From the NCBI GenBank assembly GCA_947448105.1, contig CANFNE010000009.1, positions 1 through 21,313 of the forward strand: a stretch of 21,313 nt of DNA, given 5' to 3'. Positions 15,326 through 21,313 of this stretch are shown piece after piece; position 1 is the stretch's first letter, and each line of letters begins with the position of its first letter. The DNA comes from Burkholderiales bacterium (lineage in GTDB: Bacteria > Pseudomonadota > Gammaproteobacteria > Burkholderiales > Burkholderiaceae_C). The notes under the pieces are model-generated. The model did no database searches and was not told where the DNA came from. It was given only the letters and a program-made list of their open reading frames with translations. The position numbers and the translations under genes are program-made.

Positions 15326-16258
15326 ATGAGTTCTCTCGTCATTGCTGAACACGACAACAGCAGCATCAAGCCCTCGACCCTGAACACCATTACCGCCGCT
15401 GCCCAATGTGGCGGCGACGTGCACGTGCTGGTGGCTGGCCACAACGCCGGTGCCGCTGCTGCGGCTGCCGCCCAGATCGCAGGCGTTGCCAAAGTCATCC
15501 ACGTGGAAGGCGAAGGCTTTGCCCACGGACTGGCCGAAAACGTGGGCGCCCAGGTGGTGGCCATGGCCAGCGCCTACAGCCACCTGCTGTTCCCCGCGAC
15601 CGCCTTCGGCAAGAATATTGCCCCGCGCGTGGCCGCCAAGCTCGACGTGGCGCAGGTGTCCGACATCACCAAGGTCGACAGCCCCGATACCTTTGAGCGC
15701 CCCATCTACGCCGGTAACGCCATTGCCACCGTGCAAAGCACCGACGCCATCAAGGTGATCACCGTGCGCACCACCGGCTTTGACGCCGCAGCCACCACCG
15801 GCGGCAGCGCCAGCGTGGACACGCCAGCCGCCGCTGGCGCCAGCGCCGACGTGCACTTTTTGGGTTCCGAGATTGCCCGCAACGACCGCCCCGAGTTGAC
15901 CGCCGCCAAGATCATCGTCTCTGGTGGACGCGCCCTGGGTTCGAGCGAAAAGTTCATGGAAGTCATGACCCCGCTGGCCGACAAGCTAGGCGCTGCCATG
16001 GGTGCGAGCCGCGCTGCGGTGGACGCGGGCTACGCGCCCAACGACTGGCAGGTCGGTCAAACCGGCAAGATCGTGGCACCCCAGTTGTATGTGGCCTGCG
16101 GCATCAGCGGCGCCATCCAGCATTTGGCCGGTATGAAGGACAGCAAGGTGATCGTCGCCATCAACAAAGACGCTGAGGCGCCGATCTTCAGCGTGGCTGA
16201 TTACGGCCTGGAAGCCGACTTGTTTGTGGCCGTGCCCGACCTTGTAGCCGCCCTGTAA
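15326..16258 (+). CDS. etfA: Electron transfer flavoprotein, alpha subunit
   Basis: 310 residues, full length. Carries the FAD of the ETF heterodimer. The N-terminal domain is Ala-rich ([20 protein letters not shown] onward); the C-terminal FAD domain begins near 190 with [17 protein letters not shown]. It continues through [27 protein letters not shown], the PROSITE-type ETF-alpha signature, and [27 protein letters not shown] seven bases before the ATG supports the start. It is followed by a strong hairpin terminator. Confidence 0.97.
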   Translation: MSSLVIAEHDNSSIKPSTLNTITAAAQCGGDVHVLVAGHNAGAAAAAAAQIAGVAKVIHVEGEGFAHGLAENVGAQVVAMASAYSHLLFPATAFGKNIAPRVAAKLDVAQVSDITKVDSPDTFERPIYAGNAIATVQSTDAIKVITVRTTGFDAAATTGGSASVDTPAAAGASADVHFLGSEIARNDRPELTAAKIIVSGGRALGSSEKFMEVMTPLADKLGAAMGASRAAVDAGYAPNDWQVGQTGKIVAPQLYVACGISGAIQHLAGMKDSKVIVAINKDAEAPIFSVADYGLEADLFVAVPDLVAAL

Positions 16259-16271
16259 TCCGGCGCCCAAA

Positions 16272-16297
16272 GGCACCGCGCGCGGTGCCTTTTTTTT
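16272..16297 (+). terminator. Rho-independent terminator after etfA
   Basis: A perfect 18-base palindrome GGCACCGCGCGCGGTGCC (16272-16289) is followed by eight T residues (16290-16297). It starts 13 bases after the etfA stop. The next start codon is only 22 bases beyond the T-run, so that gene either relies on readthrough or has its promoter inside etfA. Confidence 0.85.
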
Positions 16298-16319
16298 CGT
16301 CCCTTTTTGGAAATCCGCC

Positions 16320-18110
16320 ATGAGCTATATCGCCCCCGTCAAAGACATGCTGTTCAACATCGAGCACCTGGCCCGTATCGACCAGATTGCCCAATTGCCC
16401 GGTTTTGAGGACGCAGACCTGGATACGGCCCAGGCGGTACTGGAAGAAGCGGCCAAGTTCAATGAAGGCGTGCTCTCGCCGCTGAACTGGGAGGGCGACA
16501 TCCACCCCACCAGCTGGAAAGACGGCGTGGTCACCGCCACGCCCGGCTTCAAAGACGCGTTCAAACAGTTCACCGAAGGCGGCTGGCAGGGCCTGCAACA
16601 CCCGGTGGCCTTTGGCGGCCAGGGATTGCCCAAGACCATTGGTTCGGTGTGCGGCGAGATGCAAAACTCTGCCAACATGAGTTTTGCGCTGTGCCCCTTG
16701 CTCAGCGACGGCGCCATTGAAGCGCTCCTGACCGCAGGTTCGGACGAGCTCAAGGCCACCTACCTGGAAAAGCTCGTCAGCGGCGAATGGACCGGTACCA
16801 TGAACCTGACCGAGCCCCAGGCCGGCAGCGATCTGGCCATGGTGCGCACCCGCGCCGAGCCCCAGCCCGACGGCACTTACAAGGTGTTTGGCACCAAGAT
16901 TTACATCACCTGGGGTGAGCACGACATGGCCGACAACATCGTCCATTTGGTGCTGGCCCGGGTGCAGGGCGCGCCCGAAGGCGTCAAGGGCATCAGCCTG
17001 TTTGTGGTGCCCAAGTTCATGGTCAACGGTGACGGCTCGCTGGGCGCGCGCAACGACGTGCATTGCGTGAGCATCGAACACAAGATGGGCATCAAAGCCA
17101 GCCCCACGGCCGTCTTGCAATATGGCGACCACGGTGGTGCGGTGGGCTATTTGGTGGGCCAGGAAAACCGGGGCCTGGAATACATGTTCATCATGATGAA
17201 CGCCGCGCGCTATGGCGTGGGCGTGCAGGGCATTGCGATTGCCGAGCGCGCTTACCAAAAGGCGGCCAGCTTTGCGCGCGAACGGGTGCAAAGCCGCCCG
17301 GTCGATGGCTCCATGAACACCAGCGCGCCCATCATCCACCACCCGGACGTGCGCCGCATGCTGATGACCATGCGCGCCTATGTGCAGGGCTGCCGTGCGC
17401 TTGCCAGCGTGGCGGCATCGGCTTTTGACGTGGCGCACCACCACCCGGACGCCCAGGCACGCAAAGAGCACCAAACCTTTTATGAATTCATGGTGCCGCT
17501 CATCAAGGGCTTTAGCACCGAGATGAGCCTGGAAGTGACGTCCCTTGCGGTGCAGGTGCACGGCGGCATGGGCTTTATCGAAGAAACCGGCGTGGCCCAG
17601 TACTACCGCGACGCCAAGATTTTGACGATTTACGAGGGTACGACCGCCATCCAGGCCAATGACCTGGTGGGGCGCAAAACCTCGCGCGACGGCGGCCAGG
17701 CGGCCAAGGCCATTACCGCGCAAATTGCGGTGACCGTGGCCGAGCTGCGCGCCAGCGGCACACCCGACGCCCTAGCGGTAGCCAAGCGTCTGGACGCCGC
17801 CCGCGCTGCGCTGGTGGAAGTGATTGACTTTGTGGCCGGCAACACCAAGGCCAGCCCCAACGCGGTGTTCTCGGGCAGCGTGCCTTACCTGATGTTGGCG
17901 GGCAATGTGATGGCCGGTTGGCAAATGGGGCGCGCCTTGCTGGTGGCGCAAAAGGCGCTGGCTGAGGGCAAAGAGGCGGCATTCATGCAGGCCAAGGTGG
18001 TGACCGCGCGTTTTTACGCCGACCACATCCTGACCAAAGCCCGAGGCCTGCGCGACAGCATTGTTGAAGGCGCAGACAGCGTGACTGCTCTGGCGCTTGA
18101 AGCGTTTTAA
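16320..18110 (+). CDS. Acyl-CoA dehydrogenase (long ~600-residue form)
   Basis: 596 residues. Oxidises an acyl-CoA to the trans-2-enoyl-CoA with FAD and passes electrons to ETF. Seen: the flavin/substrate motif MNLTEPQAGSDLAMVRTRAE at 161-180, YITWGEHDMADNIVHLVLARV, the C-terminal helical domain with HGGMGFIEETGVAQYYRDAKILTIYEGTTAIQ, where Glu439 is the expected catalytic base, and an extra ~130-residue C-terminal extension (PF12806-like) as in the DmdC/AcdB-type long dehydrogenases. That places it among the ~600-residue members rather than the ~380-residue short-chain enzymes. Chain-length specificity is not readable. It follows etfBA behind a terminator and is 23 bases ahead of the nitronate-monooxygenase-like gene. 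Confidence 0.95.
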   Translation: MSYIAPVKDMLFNIEHLARIDQIAQLPGFEDADLDTAQAVLEEAAKFNEGVLSPLNWEGDIHPTSWKDGVVTATPGFKDAFKQFTEGGWQGLQHPVAFGGQGLPKTIGSVCGEMQNSANMSFALCPLLSDGAIEALLTAGSDELKATYLEKLVSGEWTGTMNLTEPQAGSDLAMVRTRAEPQPDGTYKVFGTKIYITWGEHDMADNIVHLVLARVQGAPEGVKGISLFVVPKFMVNGDGSLGARNDVHCVSIEHKMGIKASPTAVLQYGDHGGAVGYLVGQENRGLEYMFIMMNAARYGVGVQGIAIAERAYQKAASFARERVQSRPVDGSMNTSAPIIHHPDVRRMLMTMRAYVQGCRALASVAASAFDVAHHHPDAQARKEHQTFYEFMVPLIKGFSTEMSLEVTSLAVQVHGGMGFIEETGVAQYYRDAKILTIYEGTTAIQANDLVGRKTSRDGGQAAKAITAQIAVTVAELRASGTPDALAVAKRLDAARAALVEVIDFVAGNTKASPNAVFSGSVPYLMLAGNVMAGWQMGRALLVAQKALAEGKEAAFMQAKVVTARFYADHILTKARGLRDSIVEGADSVTALALEAF

Positions 18111-18133
18111 TTTCACCTCTTTTTTCACAAGCT

Positions 18134-19084
18134 ATGTCCAAACTTCCTGCCGCTCTGGCACACCTGCCGTTCCCAGTGATCGGCTCGCCGCTGTTCATCA
18201 TTAGCACGCCCAAACTGGTGATCGCCCAGTGCATTGCGGGCGTGGTGGGCTCTATGCCTGCGCTCAACGCCCGTCCGGCCGAGCAGCTCGAAGAATGGCT
18301 GATCGAAATCACCGAGACGCTCGCGGCCTACAACGCCGCGCATCCCGATGCGCCCGCCGCGCCCTTTGCCATCAACCAGATCGTGCACAAGAGCAACGAC
18401 CGCCTGGACCACGACATGGCGATGTGCGTGAAGTTCAAGGTGCCCATCATCATCACCAGCCTGGGCGCGCGCGAGGACATCAACGAAGCAGCGCATTCCT
18501 ACGGCGGCGTGGTGCTGCACGACGTGATCAACAACAAGCACGCGCACAAGGCGATTGAAAAAGGCGCCGACGGGCTGATCGCGGTTGCCGCAGGCGCCGG
18601 TGGTCACGCCGGCCTGAAAAGCCCGTTTGCCCTGATCCAGGAAATCCGCCAGTGGTTTGACGGCCCCTTGGCCCTGAGCGGCTCGATTGCCACCGGCGAC
18701 GCAGTGCTGGCGGCCCAGGCCATGGGTGCGGACTTTGCCTATATTGGCTCGGCCTTTATCGCCACCGACGAGGCCCGCGCCGCCGAGGCCTACAAGCAAA
18801 GCATTGTGGACAGCGACTCGGACGACATCGTCTACAGCAACCTGTTTACCGGCGTGCACGGCAACTACCTGGCGCCCAGCATCCGCAACGCCGGCATGGA
18901 CCCGACCAACTTGCCCGAGAGCGACCCCAGCAAGATGAACTTTGGCGGCGACAAGACCAAAGCCTGGAAAGACATCTGGGGCTGCGGTCAGGGCATTGGC
19001 GCCATCCACGAGGTGCAATCGACCGCCGACTTTGTGGCCCAGCTCAAGCGCCAGTACGCTGACGCCAAGGAACGGATCGCCTAA
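18134..19084 (+). CDS. NAD(P)H-dependent flavin oxidoreductase / nitronate monooxygenase family
   Basis: 316 residues, FMN-binding TIM barrel of the 2-nitropropane dioxygenase family. Seen: PFPVIGSPLFIIS at the N-terminus, the barrel motif GADGLIAVAAGAGGHAG (144-160) with His158 in the place of the family's catalytic His, and the FMN phosphate-binding region ALSGSIATGDAVLAAQAMGADFAYIGSAF. The last 60 residues form a distinct lid (FGGDKTKAWKDIWGCGQGIGAI). Members oxidise nitronates, but many in acyl-CoA clusters have other roles such as enoyl reduction, so nitronate activity is only the default call. It lies 23 bases after the dehydrogenase stop and is probably co-transcribed. The ribosome binding site is weak. 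Confidence 0.9.
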   Translation: MSKLPAALAHLPFPVIGSPLFIISTPKLVIAQCIAGVVGSMPALNARPAEQLEEWLIEITETLAAYNAAHPDAPAAPFAINQIVHKSNDRLDHDMAMCVKFKVPIIITSLGAREDINEAAHSYGGVVLHDVINNKHAHKAIEKGADGLIAVAAGAGGHAGLKSPFALIQEIRQWFDGPLALSGSIATGDAVLAAQAMGADFAYIGSAFIATDEARAAEAYKQSIVDSDSDDIVYSNLFTGVHGNYLAPSIRNAGMDPTNLPESDPSKMNFGGDKTKAWKDIWGCGQGIGAIHEVQSTADFVAQLKRQYADAKERIA

Positions 19085-19086
19085 GC

Positions 19087-19103
19087 GGCGCTAAAGCGCC
19101 TTT
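19087..19103. terminator. Weak hairpin between convergent genes
   Basis: GGCGC-TAAA-GCGCC followed by TTTG on the plus strand. It lies right after the 19084 stop and contains the stop codon (19091-19093) of the minus-strand GST. Five base pairs and a poor T-run make it a marginal terminator. Confidence 0.35.
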
Positions 19104-19771
19104 GCAGGCGCCAAGCCCTCAGCAACACCCGGCCAGACCGGGTGTTTTTCCATCACCTGCGCAAAAGCCGCAGACCCTTCAAAGTCGGCCAGCCACGGCG
19201 CCAGCGCGGGCCAATCTTGCTGCGCAAACCATGCTTTGTCGGTATGCGCGAACTGCCGCACAAAAGGTGCGATGGCGGCGTCGGCTATGCCAAAGTGCGG
19301 GCCGCTTAGGTAGGCGCTTGCCGTAAGGCGCAGCGCCAAGGTTCCCAAAAAAACAGAAGCTTGGGCACGGTGCTCAAAGCCGTCGGCAAGCGCGTAGCGG
19401 TGCGGGTATTTATAACGGTCCAGGTGAAATTTGAAGTCACCATCGTTTTGCGCAATCAGCGCCCAGGCGTCTTGGCGGCTCGCCTCGTCAGTGGGCAACC
19501 AAGCCTCGGGGTCATGGCGCTCCAAGGCCCAGCGCATGATGTCCAGGCTTTGCTCCAGCACGGCGCCGTCCGTCAACACCAACACGGGCACCGTGCCCTT
19601 GGGCGAGGCTTGCAGCATGGCGGCGGGCTTGTGTTTGAGTTCGATTTCGCGGTGCTCTACGGCCTGACCGGCCACCTGCAAAGCCAGGCGCGCGCGCATG
19701 GCGTAGGGGCAGCGGCGAAAGGAATACAGAACGGGCAGGGGATGGGGCGGATGCGCTTCAAGAGTTGTCAT
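19091..19771 (-). CDS. Glutathione S-transferase
   Basis: 226 residues, classical GST length. The thioredoxin-fold domain shows VLYSFRRCPYAMRARLAL with Cys21 in the glutaredoxin-like CPYAMR motif, KGTVPVLVL with the cis-Pro, and LEQSLDIMRWALE, where Gln-Ser binds the glutathione gamma-glutamyl group. The C-terminal helical domain carries HFGIADAAIAPFVRQFAH, matching the GST folding box. A cysteine in place of Ser/Tyr suggests an omega/beta-like thiol-transferase activity rather than classical conjugation. It starts 45 bases downstream of the minus-strand adhesin-E-like gene, so the two may share a transcript. It is convergent with the nitronate-monooxygenase-like gene. Confidence 0.92.
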   Translation of the reverse strand: MTTLEAHPPHPLPVLYSFRRCPYAMRARLALQVAGQAVEHREIELKHKPAAMLQASPKGTVPVLVLTDGAVLEQSLDIMRWALERHDPEAWLPTDEASRQDAWALIAQNDGDFKFHLDRYKYPHRYALADGFEHRAQASVFLGTLALRLTASAYLSGPHFGIADAAIAPFVRQFAHTDKAWFAQQDWPALAPWLADFEGSAAFAQVMEKHPVWPGVAEGLAPAKAL

Positions 19772-19816
19772 CGGAGTATTCGGTCAAAGGCGTTGTGCGC
19801 ATACAAGGCGCTGCGC

Positions 19817-20188
19817 CTATTGCGCGCATAGCAATTTGAAGGCGGCTGCATACGCGGTCCCTGGCGGCACCTCTTTCCACAAACCTTCCCTGGCGACCGC
19901 GAGAAGTGTTGCGCCCGCAGCCATGGGCTCCCAATGGGTGCTGATCGAAAGCACCTGGGTGCGGCCCCGTTGGCAGTCGTATTGCACCCGGGTGCGCCGC
20001 GACAACTCGCCGCCTTCATCGCGCTGCTTCAAATCGGTCAACTCCCACACTTGGCGCACATGCCCGTCCAGCAGCACCGAGGCGGTGTCAATGTAGAAGC
20101 TGCCTTCATCGGTCTCGCCCATCTTGACCCAGTCGGCCTGCGCGCTGCTGGCGAGCAAGATAAGCGTTGCGAGAAAAATTGTTTTCAT
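19817..20188 (-). CDS. Surface-adhesin E-like periplasmic protein
   Basis: 123 residues. A clear signal peptide, MKTIFLATLILLASSAQA with predicted cleavage after residue 18, precedes a small beta-rich domain beginning DWVKMGETDEGSFYIDTASV. VRQVWELTDLK, RTRVQYDCQRGRTQVLS and a final LLCAQ give two conserved cysteines that could form a disulfide. The pattern matches the adhesin-E family (PF16747), common in Burkholderiales; the adhesin role was shown for a Haemophilus protein and need not hold here. The ATG at 20188 is preferred to an in-frame TTG two codons upstream, because the signal peptide then begins directly with Met-Lys. Confidence 0.82.
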   Translation of the reverse strand: MKTIFLATLILLASSAQADWVKMGETDEGSFYIDTASVLLDGHVRQVWELTDLKQRDEGGELSRRTRVQYDCQRGRTQVLSISTHWEPMAAGATLLAVAREGLWKEVPPGTAYAAAFKLLCAQ

Positions 20189-20643
20189 TTGCAAGAGGTC
20201 TTTCAGCCAATGAGAATCGGTGTGGACGGGAGTCTACTGGCTTGGCGTTGATACCCGTCAGGCTTTGCCCTTGGGTCTTTTGGTCAGCGTTGCGGCTTGG
20301 CGACCAAGGGCAGGTTGCGATCCAAAGCGGATGGTCGCCGCTAGGCAATGGGCGGCGGTGACGCAGCGTAAACGGTCAGTCGAAAAACTCTGTCTTGCGG
20401 TGAGTCCGGGCCATAGCAGTCATCGGCCAAAGCCAGCGTTCAGCGGGCGATCAAGCAAAGCGGAAATTCGACTTTTTGGGGAAACCCCCGAATAAACGAG
20501 GCCGCTCAAAGGAAAGCAGACGTTCGCAAAAACGTGCCCGTTCTAAATAGCGGTCGTTCAGGGTTCCAATGTGACTCTGGTGATGCCGATGACAGGTACT
20601 CCCAAGCTGATTCGCAGCCCAAAAAACGCGCCAGTCAGCCTAA
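20189..20643. other. Gene-poor intergenic region with inverted and short repeated motifs
   Basis: About 455 bases without a convincing gene: the small open frames here have no recognisable protein character. Lower-order structure includes an inverted repeat at 20266-20312 and three related short motifs around the core CGTTC (20432-20443, 20512-20527, 20549-20561). The stretch looks like decayed or repeat-derived DNA between the adhesin-E-like gene and the toxin-antitoxin pair. Confidence 0.6.
20266..20312. repeat. Imperfect inverted repeat, 11 bp arms
   Basis: TGCCCTTGGGTC (20266-20277) pairs with GACCAAGGGCA (20302-20312) with one bulged G and a 24-base loop. No T-run follows on either strand, so it is not an intrinsic terminator. 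It lies 78-124 bases upstream of the adhesin-E-like start. Confidence 0.6.
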
Positions 20644-21066
20644 TCACCCCGCCAAATACAGTTCCACGCGATCGGTGGTCCAAGTCGCTATTCCGGTGCC
20701 AAAGAAGTCGGCATCTTCTGTCCATACCGGGCAGGCAATCGCCATGGCGCAGGCGAGCACAGGCCAGTCATCGGCATCGCGCATGGCAATTCGTTGCAGA
20801 GCCGCAGCTTGCAATCCTGAATAAACACCCAGTTCCAGCGGCTGGACTATGGATTCCAGGGCATCGAGCACCGTCAGCGCCGCTTCGCTGTTTACGCCTC
20901 TTTTTTCCAGCAGCGCGGGGAGGTACTTTCGCGCGTCCGCATAAGCAACATCAGGCGCAAAGAATTGCACCGTGCCTGCATTGGCGACTATGAGCTCTCG
21001 CACCCGCTTGCCCAGCACCGCTCGAATCAGGATGTTGGCATCCAGAACGATGGCTTTGTTGCTCAT
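20644..21066 (-). CDS. PIN-domain toxin (VapC-like ribonuclease)
   Basis: 140 residues, the usual VapC size. Such toxins cut tRNA or rRNA with Mg2+ held by conserved acids. Seen: KAIVLDANILIRAVLG with Asp9 at the N-terminus, acidic residues in the middle (YADAR near 42-46), MRDADDWPVLACAMAI with Asp97-Asp100, and VWTEDADFFG with Asp118/Asp120, the C-terminal acidic pair. Together they give the four-acid PIN active site. The ATG overlaps the stop of the antitoxin gene by four bases, typical of toxin-antitoxin operons with the antitoxin first. The target RNA is not readable. Confidence 0.88.
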   Translation of the reverse strand: MSNKAIVLDANILIRAVLGKRVRELIVANAGTVQFFAPDVAYADARKYLPALLEKRGVNSEAALTVLDALESIVQPLELGVYSGLQAAALQRIAMRDADDWPVLACAMAIACPVWTEDADFFGTGIATWTTDRVELYLAG

Positions 21067-21313
21067 GCCGCGGCAGGCACCGGCTTCTTGGGCGTGCTTG
21101 CGCGTTTACGCGTGGTTTTGAATTCGGCGACCACCGCGTCCACATCAATGCTCTTGGCTGCAAGCAAGCGATCCAAGGTCTTGCTGGCCTTCTTCAAGGC
21201 GGCAACGTCAGCCTCCGCCTGGCCGTGGGTCGGGATGAAGTAACCTATGGTTTGCCCATGGCGTGTCACGGCCACTGGCGTGCTCGACGCAATGAACTCG
21301 GCCATACCGGCCC
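21063..21313 (-). CDS. Phd/YefM-type antitoxin (probably 5'-truncated by window edge)
   Basis: Neutralises the PIN toxin and probably represses the operon. From the ATG at 21305, 80 residues are visible; SSTPVAVTRHGQTIGYFIPT is the beta-hairpin typical of the Phd/YefM DNA-binding domain, followed by a helical, basic C-terminal toxin-binding tail (KTTRKRASTPKKP). The usual N-terminal strand and helix before this hairpin are too short here. The frame stays open to the window edge and the bases just upstream of the ATG show no ribosome binding site, so the true start probably lies beyond 21313. Its TGA overlaps the toxin ATG by four bases. Confidence 0.8.
   Translation of the reverse strand, partial: AGMAEFIASSTPVAVTRHGQTIGYFIPTHGQAEADVAALKKASKTLDRLLAAKSIDVDAVVAEFKTTRKRASTPKKPVPAAA

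Noticed and set aside
16188..17723. 511-residue minus-strand open frame opposite the acyl-CoA dehydrogenase
   Set aside because: Same composition artefact of high GC; the plus-strand dehydrogenase is unmistakable.
20208..20220. TGAGAAT stretch upstream of the adhesin-E-like gene as a Fur box
   Set aside because: Only one short partial half-site; no second half at the right spacing.
20478..20489. GGGGAAACCCCC hairpin next to a T-run
   Set aside because: The T-run is on the 5' side of the stem for the plus strand and reads as A-run on the minus strand, so it cannot be an intrinsic terminator.
20220..20495. Small plus-strand open frame in the intergenic region (91 codons)
   Set aside because: No family resemblance, no ribosome binding site and composition unlike the neighbouring genes.

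Overview
This 21.3 kb window reads as a chromosomal segment of a betaproteobacterium, most likely of the order Burkholderiales and the Comamonadaceae in style. The grounds are high GC, dense short-gap operons, an etfBA / acyl-CoA dehydrogenase block and the general protein character. This is inference; there is no rRNA or marker gene to prove it. I see no tRNA, rRNA, CRISPR array, insertion sequence or phage gene.

Left flank (1-3505): the 5' part of a minus-strand lytic transglycosylase of the MltB type, then divergently a class II histone-deacetylase-like amidohydrolase and an MscS-family mechanosensitive channel.

Centre (about 3550-14300): the most unusual region. Five plus-strand genes (PF10118-type putative diiron protein, small membrane-anchored protein, GST-like protein, membrane-anchored sulfatase, formylglycine-generating enzyme) run head-on into a minus-strand TetR regulator, with which they share a TTAA stop overlap. 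Divergent from the regulator, three translationally coupled genes follow: a second sulfatase with a C-terminal membrane anchor, a beta-propeller-like protein and a Baeyer-Villiger-type flavin monooxygenase. A 12 bp palindrome of form TACA-N4-TGTA lies upstream of both plus-strand units, at 3554-3565 and 9719-9730. The simplest reading is one TetR-controlled regulon that carries its own sulfatase-maturing enzyme. It would desulfate a (probably hydrophobic) sulfate ester in the periplasm and oxidise the freed product inside the cell. The substrate is unknown.

Right-centre (14300-19084): etfB, etfA, a long-form acyl-CoA dehydrogenase and a nitronate-monooxygenase-like flavoprotein, i.e. fatty-acyl / branched-chain acyl-CoA oxidation and its electron carrier. 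A near-perfect palindrome resembling the LiuR (MerR family) operator stands before etfB, and a strong hairpin terminator lies between etfA and the dehydrogenase gene.

Right flank (19085-21313): minus-strand GST and surface-adhesin-E-like lipo/periplasmic protein genes, about 450 bases without a convincing gene but with inverted and short repeated motifs, and a PIN-domain toxin / Phd-type antitoxin pair whose antitoxin probably begins beyond the window edge.
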